Assembly (NCBI RefSeq): GCF_900105515.1
Contig: NZ_FNSY01000001.1
Span: 1,178,001 to 1,242,000, forward strand
From: Streptomyces sp. 2131.1
Lineage (GTDB): Bacteria > Actinomycetota > Actinomycetes > Streptomycetales > Streptomycetaceae
Direction of reading: 5' to 3'
DNA: 64,000 bases
Each line of letters opens with the position of its first letter. Position 1 is the first letter of the stretch. The translations under genes and the position numbers were made by a program. The notes beneath the pieces were generated by a model, which searched no databases, was not told the origin of the DNA, and saw only the letters and a list, made by a program, of their open reading frames with translations. Below, in pieces: positions 1 to 8,526 of the stretch.

Positions 1-1
1 G

Positions 2-631
2 TCGACGGCGGGCACCGGCGAGTCGACGAAGCAGACCGAGATCCTGACCCAGTCGATGAAGTTCCGCAACGGCACCTACGCGGCACGGGTCAAGTTCAAC
101 GACGCGCCGAAGTCGGGCCCTGACGGCGACCACCTCGTCCAGACGTTCTTCACCATCAACGACCTCAAGGCCCCGATGGCGGACGACTACGCCGAGTACG
201 ACTTCGAGTACCTGCCCAACGGCGGCTGGGGCGAGAGCGGCAACATCCTCTACACGACCTCGTGGGAGACCTACCGACCCGACCCGTGGGAGGCCGTCAA
301 CCAGCACACCGAGTCCCGGCAGAGCTACGCCGGCTGGCACGACCTGGTCGTGACCATCGACAACAACGCGATCACGTACTACATCGACGGGCAGCTCTTC
401 GGCACGCACGGCGCGGCCTACCTGCCGGAGCGCGGCATGTCCATCAACTTCAACCAGTGGCTGATCGACCTGGCCGGACAGACGAGCACCACGCCTCGCG
501 CGTACGACCAGCAGGTGGACTACGTGCTGCACGTGAAGGACCACGTCCTCACGCCGGCGCAGGTGAACGCGAAGGTGGCCGCGTACCGCGCGGCGGGGAC
601 GACGTTCCAGGACACGGTTCCGGCCGGGTGA
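2..631 (+). CDS. GH16-like secreted glycoside hydrolase, C-terminal part (5' end outside window)
   Basis: The frame is open from base 2 with no start, so the gene begins upstream of the window. About 209 residues are visible. A strand-rich jelly-roll pattern with EYDFEYLPNGGWG fits the ExDxE catalytic motif of family 16 beta-glycanases (two acidic residues acting as nucleophile and acid/base). It is followed by WHDLVVTIDNNAITYYIDG, the usual concanavalin-like strand pair that ends in IDGxxF. The protein is probably secreted and cleaves a beta-glucan or similar polymer, but the substrate cannot be told from this fragment. It could also be a laminin-G-like carbohydrate-binding protein without activity. 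A strong hairpin follows the stop. Confidence 0.7.
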   Translation, partial: STAGTGESTKQTEILTQSMKFRNGTYAARVKFNDAPKSGPDGDHLVQTFFTINDLKAPMADDYAEYDFEYLPNGGWGESGNILYTTSWETYRPDPWEAVNQHTESRQSYAGWHDLVVTIDNNAITYYIDGQLFGTHGAAYLPERGMSINFNQWLIDLAGQTSTTPRAYDQQVDYVLHVKDHVLTPAQVNAKVAAYRAAGTTFQDTVPAG

Positions 632-650
632 TCCGGTAGCGGGACGTACG

Positions 651-685
651 GGCGGGGCGGTGGGCCGACGGGCCTCCGCCCCGCC
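651..685 (+). terminator. Rho-independent-type hairpin after the GH16-like gene
   Basis: A perfect 10-bp stem, GGCGGGGCGG at 651-660 with CCGCCCCGCC at 676-685, has a 15-nt loop and is followed by TTT. It lies 20 nt past the stop codon. Confidence 0.7.
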
Positions 686-808
686 TTTCGCGTGTTCTTG
701 GCGTGTCCGGAGCTTCCGCCCGGACACGCCGCCCCGAGTCGTGGGGACCTCCTGACCGGCCCGAATTCCGGGCACCCCCTTGACAGCCCCACCACCCGCC
801 GGGCAATC

Positions 809-844
809 TTCCATTAAGCAGAAACAAACTTCCGCAATACGGAA
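809..844 (+). promoter_or_regulatory. Twin palindromic operators upstream of hyi
   Basis: Two 15-bp palindromes lie side by side: a weak copy TTCCATTAAGCAGAA (809-823) and a perfect copy TTCCGCAATACGGAA (830-844). Their centres are 21 bp apart, about two helical turns. The same pair, weak copy distal and perfect copy proximal with the same 21-bp spacing, lies upstream of gcl at 10400-10435. The proximal site overlaps the ribosome-binding region of hyi, which suits a repressor. By function the likely regulator is an IclR-type repressor of the allantoin/glyoxylate pathway (AllR in Streptomyces); that gene is not in the window and the assignment is inference. Confidence 0.8.
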
Positions 845-861
845 GGAGCGCCGAAACCCTC

Positions 862-1701
862 ATGGGCTACCCGGACCAGCGCTTCGATGTGAACCTCTCG
901 ATCCTCTTCACGGAACTCCCGCTCCTGGAGCGACCCGCGGCAGCCGCCGCGGCCGGCTTCACGGCGGTCGAGCTGTGGTGGCCCTGGATCGAGACCCCCA
1001 CCCCCGACCAGGCCGAGCTCGACGCCCTCAAGAAGGCGCTCGACGACGCCGGCACCCAGCTGGTGGGCCTGAACTTCTACGCCGGACAGCTCCCCGGCCC
1101 CGACCGCGGCGCGCTCTCCGTGCCCGGCACGGAGTCGGACCGCTTCCGGGCCAACATCGAGGTGGCGGCCGACTTCGCCGCCTCGGTCGGCTGCAAGGCG
1201 CTCAACGCGCTCTACGGCAACCGGGTCGACGGCGTCGACCCCGCCGCCCAGGACGAACTCGCCCTGGAGAACCTGGTCCTGGCGGCCCGCGCCGCCGACC
1301 GGATCGGCGCGGTGCTGCTGATCGAGACCCTGAACGCGCCGGAGTCCCCGCGCTACCCGCTGGTGAGCGCACCGGCCGGGATCGAGGTCGTCGACCGGGT
1401 CAACGCCGCGACCGGCCTCGGCAACGCGAAGTTCCTGCTGGACCTGTACCACCTGTCGATGAACGGCGAGGACCTCAGCCAGGTCATCACCGCGTACGCC
1501 GACAGGACGGGTCACGTCCAGATCGCCGACAACCCGGGCCGCGGCGCGCCCGGCACCGGCTCGCTCCCCCTGGAGCAGCTCCTCGACGAGCTGACGAAGG
1601 CCGGTTACGAGGGCTGGGTCGGGCTGGAGTACAAGCCCGGCGACCGCCCGAGCGCCGACTCCTTCGACTGGCTCCCGGCCGCCGCGCGGCCCGCCCGCTA
1701 G
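862..1701 (+). CDS. hyi: Hydroxypyruvate isomerase
   Basis: A 279-aa TIM-barrel sugar isomerase of the Hyi/xylose-isomerase-like family, which interconverts hydroxypyruvate and tartronate semialdehyde. It starts GYPDQRFDVNLSILFTELPLLERPAAAAAAGF, the typical first strand and helix. The metal-binding acidic residue sits in LLIETLNAPESPRYPL, followed by FLLDLYHLSMNGEDL and HVQIADNPGRGAPGTG. Its length is close to the usual 260-280. The start follows AAGGAG at a rather long 13 nt, with that site inside the operator. glxR follows 41 nt downstream in the same direction, forming a two-gene glyoxylate unit whose partner gcl is 7 kb away. Confidence 0.93.
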   Translation: MGYPDQRFDVNLSILFTELPLLERPAAAAAAGFTAVELWWPWIETPTPDQAELDALKKALDDAGTQLVGLNFYAGQLPGPDRGALSVPGTESDRFRANIEVAADFAASVGCKALNALYGNRVDGVDPAAQDELALENLVLAARAADRIGAVLLIETLNAPESPRYPLVSAPAGIEVVDRVNAATGLGNAKFLLDLYHLSMNGEDLSQVITAYADRTGHVQIADNPGRGAPGTGSLPLEQLLDELTKAGYEGWVGLEYKPGDRPSADSFDWLPAAARPAR

Positions 1702-1742
1702 GGCGCCGGAGCCCCCGTACACGCTGATCGGAAGGCACCCTC

Positions 1743-2642
1743 ATGAGCAACAACCTCCCCAAGGTTGCGTGGATCGGTCTCGGCATCATGGGTTCGCCCA
1801 TGTCGGAGAACCTGATCAAGGCCGGTTACGACGTCACCGGATACACCCTGGAGCAGGACAAGGTCGACCGGCTGGCCGCGGCCGGCGGCACCGGCGCCTC
1901 CTCGATCGCCGAGGCGGTCAGGGACGCGGACGTGGTCATCACGATGGTGCCCGCGTCCCCGCAGGTCGAGGCCATCGCGTACGGCCCCGACGGCATCCTC
2001 GAGAACGCGAAGCGCGGCGCGCTGCTGATCGATATGTCCTCGATCACCCCGCAGACCTCCGTGGACCTCGCGAAGAACGCCGCCGAGAAGGGCATCCGGG
2101 TCCTGGACGCCCCCGTCTCCGGCGGTGAGGCCGGCGCGATCGAGGCCGTCCTCTCCATCATGGTGGGCGGCGAGCAGGCCGACTTCGACGCCGCGAAGCC
2201 GCTGCTCGAAGCGCTCGGCAAGACCATCGTGCTCTGCGGCCCGCACGGGTCCGGCCAGACGGTGAAGGCCGCGAACCAGCTGATCGTCGCGGTGAACATC
2301 CAGGCGTGCGCCGAGGCCGTGGTCTTCCTGGAGAAGTCCGGCGTGGACCTCGCCGCCGCGCTGGACGTCCTGAACGGTGGCCTGGCCGGTTCGACCGTGC
2401 TGACTCGCAAGAAGGACAACTTCCTGAACCGGGACTTCACCCCGGGCTTCCGGATCGACCTGCACCACAAGGACATGGGCATCGTCACGGACGCCGCCCG
2501 CAACGTCGGTGCCGCGCTGCCCGTCGGCGGTGTGGTCGCCCAGCTCGTCGCCTCGCTGCGCGCGCAGGGTGACGGCGGCCTGGACCACTCGGCACTGCTC
2601 CGCTCGGTCGAGCGTCTGTCGGGTCAGCCCGTCCAGAGCTGA
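1743..2642 (+). CDS. glxR: 2-hydroxy-3-oxopropionate (tartronate semialdehyde) reductase
   Basis: A 299-aa beta-hydroxyacid dehydrogenase that reduces tartronate semialdehyde to glycerate with NAD(P)H. The Rossmann motif WIGLGIMGSPMSENLIKAG sits near residues 10-28. The substrate loop APVSGGEAGA is near 122-131, and the catalytic lysine is in GQTVKAANQLIVAVN (about residue 171). Length matches GarR/GlxR proteins. It follows hyi closely and uses the product of Gcl, so the two genes act in one pathway. A 15-bp inverted repeat after the stop separates it from the catalase gene. Confidence 0.93.
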   Translation: MSNNLPKVAWIGLGIMGSPMSENLIKAGYDVTGYTLEQDKVDRLAAAGGTGASSIAEAVRDADVVITMVPASPQVEAIAYGPDGILENAKRGALLIDMSSITPQTSVDLAKNAAEKGIRVLDAPVSGGEAGAIEAVLSIMVGGEQADFDAAKPLLEALGKTIVLCGPHGSGQTVKAANQLIVAVNIQACAEAVVFLEKSGVDLAAALDVLNGGLAGSTVLTRKKDNFLNRDFTPGFRIDLHHKDMGIVTDAARNVGAALPVGGVVAQLVASLRAQGDGGLDHSALLRSVERLSGQPVQS

Positions 2643-2663
2643 CCCCCGGCCGCTCCCCCAGAC

Positions 2664-2725
2664 TTCCGGACGGTGCCGTCGCTGACACCTGTCCTGTCGC
2701 GCCCAGGCGCCGGCACCGTCCGGAA
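2664..2725 (+). terminator. Long-stem inverted repeat between glxR and the catalase gene
   Basis: A perfect 15-bp inverted repeat, TTCCGGACGGTGCCG at 2664-2678 and its complement at 2711-2725, is separated by 32 nt. The spacer contains a small GACA-cc-TGTC hairpin. It is likely a terminator, though the loop is unusually long. Confidence 0.6.
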
Positions 2726-2744
2726 CACCCTCCCACCACGAATT

Positions 2745-2783
2745 TCAACAAACTGTTGACGCCGCATCCCGGGCCTCTTTACG
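2745..2783 (+). promoter_or_regulatory. Candidate catalase promoter with overlapping palindrome
   Basis: The palindrome TCAACAAACTGTTGA (2745-2759) overlaps a possible -35 TTGACG (2756-2761). A weak -10-like TTTACG follows at 2778-2783, 16 nt downstream. Streptomyces catalase genes are known to be repressed by Fur-family proteins such as CatR, so an operator here is expected; the match to a CatR site is inference. The start codon is at 2862. Confidence 0.45.
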
Positions 2784-2861
2784 CTCCGGACACGCCCCCA
2801 GGACTCTGCCCCCTGGCCGTCGCAGTTCAGCAGCTCCCGTACGGAAGGTCGCCCCGACACC

Positions 2862-4319
2862 ATGACGCAGCGTGTGCTTACGACCGAGTCCGGCGCCCCG
2901 GTCGCCGACAACCAGAACTCCGCCACCGCGGGTGCCGGAGGCCCGATCCTCCTCCAGGACGGCCACCTCCTGGAGAAGCTCGCCCGCTTCAACCGGGAGC
3001 GCATCCCGGAGCGCGTGGTGCACGCCCGGGGCTCCGGCGCGTACGGCTACTTCGAGGTGACCGACGACGTCACCGGCTTCACCCGCGCCGACTTCCTCTC
3101 CGAGGTGGGCCGCCGCACCGAGACGTTCCTGCGCTTCTCGACCGTCGCCGACTCGCTGGGCGGCGCGGACGCGGTGCGCGACCCGCGCGGCTTCGCGCTC
3201 AAGTTCTACACGAACGAGGGCAATTACGACCTCGTCGGCAACAACACCCCGGTGTTCTTCATCAAGGACCCGATCAAGTTCCCCGACTTCATCCACTCGC
3301 AGAAGCGCGACCCGTTCACGGGCCGTCAGGAGCCGGACAACGTCTGGGACTTCTGGGGCAACTCCCCCGAAGCCACGCACCAGATCACCTGGCTGATGGG
3401 CGACCGCGGCATCCCCGCCTCGTACCGCCACATGAACGGCTTCGGCTCGCACACCTACCAGTGGACGAACGCCGCCGGTGACGCGTACTTCGTGAAGTAC
3501 CACTTCAAGACCAACCAGGGCGTGCGGTCCCTCTCCGCCGACCAGGCCGCCGAGCTCGTCGGCAAGGACGGCAACTCGCACCAGACGGACCTGCTCCAGG
3601 CCATCGAGCGCGGCATGAACCCGTCCTGGACGCTGTACGTGCAGCTCATGCCGGCCGCCGAGGCCGCGGACTACCGCTTCAACCCGTTCGACGTCACCAA
3701 GGTGTGGCCGCACGCGGACTACCCGCTCCAGCGGGTGGGCCGGCTGGTGCTGGACCGCAACCCGGACAACGTCTTCGCCGAGGTCGAGCAGGCCGCGTTC
3801 TCGCCGAACAACTTCGTGCCCGGCATCGGTCCGTCCCCGGACAAGATGCTCCAGGGCCGCCTGTTCGCGTACGCCGACGCGCAGCGCTACCGCCTGGGCA
3901 TCAACCACACCCAGCTCCCGGTGAACGCACCGCGCGCCGCGACCGCGGACAACTACGGCCGCGACGGCCTCCACGCCACGCGGTACGGCTCGCGCCACGA
4001 CAAGAACTACGAGCCCAACTCGTACGCGGGCCCCGCCCAGACGGACACGGCGCTCTCCGCTCCGCTCCCCGTCCAGGGCTGGACCGGCACCCACGAGGCG
4101 CCCGCCCACACCAAGGACGACGACTTCTTCCAGGCCGGCGAGCTGTACCGCCTCATGTCGGCCGACGAGAAGGACCGCCTGATCGCGAACATCGCGGGCG
4201 GCCTGTCCCAGGTGTCCCGGGACGACGTCATCGAGAAGAACCTCGCCCACTTCCACGCGGCCGACCCCGAGTACGGCAAGCGCGTGGAGGAGGCGGTCCG
4301 CGCCCTCCGCGAGGACTGA
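2862..4319 (+). CDS. katA: Catalase (monofunctional heme catalase)
   Basis: A 485-aa small-subunit heme catalase that converts hydrogen peroxide to water and oxygen in the cytoplasm. The distal histidine is His54 in [17 protein letters not shown]. The distal asparagine lies in [18 protein letters not shown]. The proximal heme tyrosine lies in [14 protein letters not shown]. Length matches clade 3 catalases of about 480-500 aa. It follows hyi-glxR but is separated by a terminator-like repeat and has its own palindrome-bearing promoter, so it is probably controlled by peroxide rather than glyoxylate. A strong terminator lies about 200 nt downstream. Confidence 0.96.
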   Translation: MTQRVLTTESGAPVADNQNSATAGAGGPILLQDGHLLEKLARFNRERIPERVVHARGSGAYGYFEVTDDVTGFTRADFLSEVGRRTETFLRFSTVADSLGGADAVRDPRGFALKFYTNEGNYDLVGNNTPVFFIKDPIKFPDFIHSQKRDPFTGRQEPDNVWDFWGNSPEATHQITWLMGDRGIPASYRHMNGFGSHTYQWTNAAGDAYFVKYHFKTNQGVRSLSADQAAELVGKDGNSHQTDLLQAIERGMNPSWTLYVQLMPAAEAADYRFNPFDVTKVWPHADYPLQRVGRLVLDRNPDNVFAEVEQAAFSPNNFVPGIGPSPDKMLQGRLFAYADAQRYRLGINHTQLPVNAPRAATADNYGRDGLHATRYGSRHDKNYEPNSYAGPAQTDTALSAPLPVQGWTGTHEAPAHTKDDDFFQAGELYRLMSADEKDRLIANIAGGLSQVSRDDVIEKNLAHFHAADPEYGKRVEEAVRALRED

Positions 4320-4515
4320 CCTCACCCCCGAACCCTGCCCGCGCCGACGCGTCCACCCGGATGAGGGGTAATCGCACGGCGCAGGCAGGACGAGGCCGCG
4401 GCGGTGGCGTGATGCCAGTGCGGTGGTACGCGGGAGGGCGGCCCGGTCACCAGACCTGAAGGCCCGTGCAGCCCCCCTTCGCGCTACCGCCGCGGCCCCT
4501 GTTCCCCCTGAACCA

Positions 4516-4553
4516 GGGCGCGGAGTACGGATACGGTCCCGTACTCCGCGCCC
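4516..4553 (+). terminator. Strong hairpin downstream of the catalase gene
   Basis: A perfect 15-bp stem, GGGCGCGGAGTACGG (4516-4530) with its complement (4539-4553), has an 8-nt loop. The 337-nt stretch from 4320 to 4656 otherwise holds no convincing gene. Confidence 0.75.
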
Positions 4554-4674
4554 TTCCGGTGCGTTCGGAAAACGCCGACGGCTCCATGAGGGCCCTTGGC
4601 TGCGTCGACCCCTCTGAGATCGGACAGTTGAGCGTCGCCCGCTACCTGGTGGGCTGGTGATTACGCTGCGAGGC

Positions 4675-5030
4675 ATGACGACGGTGGAGAAGCGTGATCT
4701 GACGGGTCGAGCGCGGTTGCGGGAAGCGGCGCTGGAGTTGTTCGCCGAGCGAGGGTTCGAGGCAACTTCCACGCGAGCGGTCGCAGCGGCTGCGGGGCTG
4801 TCGCCGGCGCTCGTGACGCGGCATTTCGGGTCGAAGGAGGGACTGCGGGCCGCCGTTGATGAGTACGTGCTGGACCGGATCGGCGGGGAGTTGGCGGGAG
4901 TGGATCCGGATGCCGGTCTGATGGAGTCGTTGGGCAGGGTGTCGGCCCGGCTGTTCGGGGCGGATCCTGTGCTGCGCGGCTACCTGCGGCATGTCTTGTT
5001 GGAGGACAGCGCCGCGAGCGCCGAATTGTT
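4675..5030 (+). pseudogene. TetR-family regulator, N-terminal half only (truncated by deletion)
   Basis: The frame from ATG 4675 begins with a standard TetR helix-turn-helix: RLREAALELFAERGFEATST, then RAVAAAAGLSPALVTRHFGSKEGL. The start of the ligand domain follows (VLRGYLRHVLLEDSAASAELFELL). From about 5030 the sequence stops resembling a TetR protein, and the next bases in the +1 frame encode the tail of a membrane acyltransferase. The reading frame runs on as meaningless arginine- and proline-rich sequence to 5352. The gene has therefore lost its ligand-binding half, most simply by a deletion joining two rightward genes. A truncated DNA-binding protein could still be made. An upstream GTG at 4657 is an alternative start. 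Confidence 0.75.
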
Positions 5031-5839
5031 CGAGCTACTTCCTGGATGTCTATCTCGGCCTGGGGGACAAACCCGCGGACTGGACGGGACCGTCCTGGCC
5101 GGACCTCCGGTTCGGGCACCTGTGGTTCATCCAGAACCTCCTGGCCTACACCGTGTTGTATGTCGTCTGCAGCCGGGCAGGCCGCCTCTTGCAGCGCCTG
5201 CGCCGCGGTGGACGAGTGCACGTTGCGTGCCCGGCGCCCCGGCACCGGGCCCTGCTCGGGCTGACTGCCGTGATCGCGGCCGCCACCTTCCTCGTCAGGC
5301 TGCGGTACCCGCTGGACGAGTGGGTCCCGGTGCTGGACTTCCCGCAGGTTGAGCCCGCCCGGGTGCCGCAGTACGCGGCATTCTTCGTCCTCGGCGTGCT
5401 GGCGTACCGCTACGACTGGCTGGAGGAATTCGACGCTCGCGTCGGCTGGGTATGGCTGGGCGGCGGCCTGACGGGAGTCACCGTACTGTTCGTCGTCGGA
5501 GCGGACGCCAACTGCTTCGGGCCCGGCGGTTTCAACGGGCCGGCACTGGCGTGGGCGGCGTACGACAGCGCTCTGTGTGTGTCGTTGTGCCTCGGACTGC
5601 TGACCGTATTCCGGGAGGTGGTCACCCGCAGCAGCCGACTGTCCGCAGAACTGGCAGCCGACTCCTACGGCGTGTACATCCTTCACGTGCCGCTGGTGGT
5701 GGCCGTGCAGTATTACCTGACGGGCCGCGGGCTCTCCCCGGCCGGCGCCTGGGTGACGACCGGGGCGTTCGCATCGTCGGCGGCCTTCCTGCTGGCAGCC
5801 GGACTGCGCCGGCTTCCTGGCGTCCGTCAGGAGATGTGA
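5024..5839 (+). pseudogene. Acyltransferase-3 family membrane protein, C-terminal part (5' end lost)
   Basis: About 270 residues read as the last two thirds of an acyltransferase-3 (OafA/YrhL-like) integral membrane O-acyltransferase. Visible are FGHLWFIQNLLAYTVLYVV, several hydrophobic segments (AAFFVLGVLAYRYDWL, GVTVLFVVGADANC, LCLGLLTVF), and the family's late motif DSYGVYILHVPLVVAVQYYL. The N-terminal membrane segments with the catalytic His-Arg region are missing, and no ribosome site precedes this frame. It starts exactly where the TetR fragment stops, one frame off. It is best explained as a deletion scar and is probably non-functional. Confidence 0.75.
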
Positions 5840-5956
5840 AGGCGTCAGCCGGTGAGACGGGGTTGTCATCCGTGGGGCCCGCGCACTCCCGGCGGTACGA
5901 GCCGTGGCGTCGGGCACGGTGCGAGGAGCGACCCACACCGAAGCCCGGCCGGAGTA

Positions 5957-6376
5957 TCAGCGCTGCCAACCGTCGGCATTACGCAGTCCGTGGCCGAGCG
6001 CCCGATCCGAGGCGATGTGCAGCAGCCAGCCGAGCGCGAAGGTGAACAGCCCGACGTTGGCACCTGGCCCGTCGCCCGGCAGTAAGGGGACGACGATGAG
6101 CCCCAGAACTGGGACGATCGGCCGGTGGACGAGGTTGTAGGCGGGCACCTTGCCGCGTGGGAGCTGCCCGGGTTCGCGCGGCCCCGAAGGCCCGACAAAC
6201 CGCGTCAGGTCGGGAGCGATGACGCCCAATATGCCCAGCGCAATCGTCCCGCCGCCGTGGTTGACCATCTCGAGCACAGTCCAGACCAGCAGAAACACAG
6301 AGAGCAGAGCCCAGGCACCGCGGACCACCCCCGAGGCCGAACTCCTCACAGCCCTGCGGCGCGTTGGGGATGTCAT
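5957..6376 (-). CDS. DUF4260-like small membrane protein
   Basis: A 139-aa protein with hydrophobic segments near residues 23-40 (ALLSVFLLVWTVLEMV), 44-56 and 90-100. The ending GLFTFALGWLLHIASDRALGHGLRNADGWQR matches the invariant WLxHIxxDRxLGxGL signature I know from DUF4260 proteins. Function is unknown. AGGAG seven bases upstream supports ATG 6376. An extra lgt gene lies just upstream on the same strand (97-nt gap), so the two may be co-transcribed. Both sit in the accessory segment between katA and gcl. The N-terminal 20 residues are basic and may be a cytoplasmic extension. Confidence 0.7.
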   Translation of the reverse strand: MTSPTRRRAVRSSASGVVRGAWALLSVFLLVWTVLEMVNHGGGTIALGILGVIAPDLTRFVGPSGPREPGQLPRGKVPAYNLVHRPIVPVLGLIVVPLLPGDGPGANVGLFTFALGWLLHIASDRALGHGLRNADGWQR

Positions 6377-6473
6377 GCGTGCACTCCTTGCGAGGCGAAG
6401 GGGGCGGGACCCAGCTTGGGGCGGGGGGCGAATGGTTGGGAGTGACTCTCCTGGAGTGAGTCCGTTCGGGCCG

Positions 6474-7397
6474 TCAGTCGGCCTCTGCCCCGGCCGGGGT
6501 GCCGGTGGACGCGTCGATGTTCGGTGTCGGCATGGTGTTACGAGGCTTGTCGCCCTTCTCCGTTCCGCCCTGGCTCCGGGGCCGCGACACGTCCTCGATG
6601 CCCGGGAGGCGGCGGGCCGATACGACGAGGTAGGCGGTCGCGCCGAGCAGGACCACGATGGAGGTCCAGCCGTTCAGGCGCAGGCCGAGGAACGCGTGGG
6701 CCTCGTCGATGCGCAGGTACTCCGTCCAGAATCGGCCGGCCGTGTAGGCGGCGGCATACAGGGCGAAGGCCCGGCCGTGGCCCAGTGCGAACCGCCGGGC
6801 CGCCCAGAGGACCAGTGCGGCGACGCCGATGTCCCAGAGCGACTCGTAGAGGAAGGTGGGGTGATACGTGGTGATGCCGAGCATGTCGGACGGACGGTGT
6901 GCGCGGTCGATCTCCAGGCCCCAAGGCAGCGTGGTGGGGCGGCCGTAGAGTTCCTGGTTGAACCAGTTGCCCCAGCGGCCGATCGCCTGGGCTACGGCGA
7001 TGCCCGGGGCGATGGCGTCCGCGAAGGCGGGAAGGGGGATGCGGCGGCGACGGCAGCCGATCCACGCGCCAAGACCGCCCAGAGCGATGGCGCCCCAGAT
7101 GCCGAGCCCGCCCTCCCACACGTACAGAGCCCGGATCGGCTCACCATGGATGCCGAAGTACGCGTCGGGGCTGGTGAGCACGTGGTACTGCCGTCCGCCG
7201 ACGAGGCCGAACGGCACGGCCCAGACGGTGATGTCGGCGATGACGCCCCGGTCCCCGCCCCGTTCGACCCAGCGCCGGTTGCCGAGCCAGACCGCTACGA
7301 ACACGCCGAGGATGATGCAGAAGGCGTAAGCCCTCAACGGCACCGGGCCCAGGTGCAGTACCCCGGTTGCGGGGCTGGGCAGGTGGGCGAGATCCAT
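6474..7397 (-). CDS. lgt: Prolipoprotein diacylglyceryl transferase, probably a second copy
   Basis: A 307-aa polytopic membrane enzyme that moves diacylglycerol from phosphatidylglycerol to the lipobox cysteine of prolipoproteins. The signature GRWGNWFNQELYGRPTTLPW (about residues 150-169) is intact, as are HPTFLYESLWD and RFWTEYLRID with its conserved arginine. ATG 7397 is preferred over GTG 7403 because GGAG lies five bases upstream of the ATG. The hydrophilic 45-residue C-terminal tail is typical of actinobacterial Lgt. The housekeeping lgt of Streptomyces usually sits next to trp genes, so this copy in an accessory segment is probably extra; that is inference. Confidence 0.9.
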   Translation of the reverse strand: MDLAHLPSPATGVLHLGPVPLRAYAFCIILGVFVAVWLGNRRWVERGGDRGVIADITVWAVPFGLVGGRQYHVLTSPDAYFGIHGEPIRALYVWEGGLGIWGAIALGGLGAWIGCRRRRIPLPAFADAIAPGIAVAQAIGRWGNWFNQELYGRPTTLPWGLEIDRAHRPSDMLGITTYHPTFLYESLWDIGVAALVLWAARRFALGHGRAFALYAAAYTAGRFWTEYLRIDEAHAFLGLRLNGWTSIVVLLGATAYLVVSARRLPGIEDVSRPRSQGGTEKGDKPRNTMPTPNIDASTGTPAGAEAD

Positions 7398-7626
7398 GCT
7401 CACTCCGTAGCAGGCTTGGTGAGGGATTGGTCATCAGGCGCGCACCGGACGGCTTCCTGCCGGAACTCCTTGTCCAGGAGCCGTGACCGCTGGGCACCCC
7501 GGGCGGCAGTTGTCCGCGCGTCGCCCGGTCGAGCGAGCATTCAGGGCCGGCGCCTGAGCGTGGTGCCGAGTGCGGCGGTCCATAGCAGGAGCAGGGGGCC
7601 AGGAGCGGAACACTTGGCGATGGCCG

Positions 7627-7962
7627 TCACGGGGCATCGCCGCCCTGCTTGTTCCGGAGCAGGTCGGTGAACGCCTCGCAGCCGGTGCGCCAGGCGGCGT
7701 CCAGGGCTGCGCCGGGCGGGAATCGGCCGTCGAGTTCGAGTGTCACCATGCCGTGGGCGAACGCCCAGAACGACCGCGCGATCTCGATGTCGCCATGCAC
7801 CGCGCGGGCCAGGGGCATCGCCGCGCGGTCTTCGAGCCCCTCGGGGAGCGCGGGGCGGGCGAGCGGCCGAGTGTGGGTAAGACGGTAGAGATGCGGGCCG
7901 GCGAGCGCATGCTGCCGATAGGCGCTCGCGAGCACCAGCAGGGGCGGATCGTCGCCGATCTC
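7627..7962 (-). pseudogene. TetR-family regulator fragment: C-terminal ligand domain (WHG type)
   Basis: Reading leftward from about 7962, the frame gives LLVLASAYRQHALAGPHLYRL, then RPLARPALPEGLEDRAA, then ARSFWAFAHGMVTLELDGRF and PPGAALDAAWRTG. This is a well-preserved WHG-type TetR C-terminal domain. Nothing upstream in the frame resembles a helix-turn-helix, and the apparent N-terminus (to 8088) is the antisense of a separate TetR piece on the plus strand. The gene is therefore broken at about 7965. Confidence 0.75.
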
Positions 7963-7973
7963 GGCCTCAGCAG

Positions 7974-8081
7974 CCTTCCTTGTACAAGCACTTTCCCGAC
8001 AAAGCCGCTGTCGAGGCAGGGCTTCAAGCGCAAGGGATGGTTCGCCTGGCGCAGGACATGGAGTACGGCTACCGGCGTTAG
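7974..8081 (+). pseudogene. TetR-family regulator fragment: recognition-helix segment, inverted
   Basis: The plus-strand frame reads PSLYKHFPDKAAVEAGLQ and then AQGMVRLAQDMEYGYRR before a TAG stop at 8079-8081. SLYKHFPDKAAVE is the end of a TetR DNA-binding domain, the form usual in WHG-type regulators such as the one whose C-terminal half lies head-to-head at 7627-7962. No start codon or first helices precede it. The simplest reading is that about 110 bp of one ancestral leftward gene was flipped in place; two different parents cannot be excluded. Confidence 0.65.
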
Positions 8082-8490
8082 CCGTCAAGGGCGGCAGGGA
8101 TGAACTCGGCCCCGGCCGAAGCGAGTTCCTTCCGAGTCGGCGGCGGTGACCGCGAGTGCGAGCGCATGTCCTCCAGCGTGTTCAGCACCCGGATCGAGGG
8201 ACTGGTCCGCCGCCCGCCTGCCCGCCCCGGACGACGACGGCTGCCGGGCCGTGGCCGTAGGCGTCTCGGCCCGCGGCGACCTCCCCGGCCGCGAACCCGA
8301 TCCCTGTCAGAGTGCTGTCGGCCCCAGGCTCCTTGCGGCTGAACCATCAGAGCGCCGTGGGCGATGTAGGCGTTGAGCAGATTCACGAGGATGAGGAGTA
8401 CGCCCCACGGCCCTCTGAACACACCGGTCACTTCAGAGCGCTCTCAGGTCATGGCCCGAACTCCTGGACGAGATATCCCCCAGGGCAACG
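8082..8490. other. Degenerate intergenic stretch with a possible membrane-protein remnant
   Basis: No intact gene was found. On the minus strand, 8431 to about 8330 reads TGVFRGPWGVLLILVNLLN then AYIAHGALMVQPQ, which looks like the start of a small membrane protein. The frame then runs into arginine-rich sequence typical of a shadow frame. I regard it as a possible gene remnant in the same scarred region. I could not recognise the family. Confidence 0.3.
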
Positions 8491-8526
8491 CGGAGAGCGC
8501 CTACGGGGGTCCGCAGGCGCTCTCCG
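8491..8526 (-). terminator. Hairpin downstream of gcl
   Basis: A perfect 12-bp stem, CGGAGAGCGCCT (8491-8502) and AGGCGCTCTCCG (8515-8526), has a 12-nt loop. It lies 29 bases past the gcl stop in the direction of transcription. Confidence 0.7.

Noticed and set aside
2664..2725. The 15-bp inverted repeat as a mobile-element end
   Set aside because: There is no flanking duplication, and its position between a stop codon and a promoter fits a terminator.
4554..4570. TTCCG-N7-CGGAA resembling the hyi/gcl operator, located after the catalase terminator
   Set aside because: The spacer is seven rather than five bases, there is no paired second copy, and no glyoxylate gene starts nearby.
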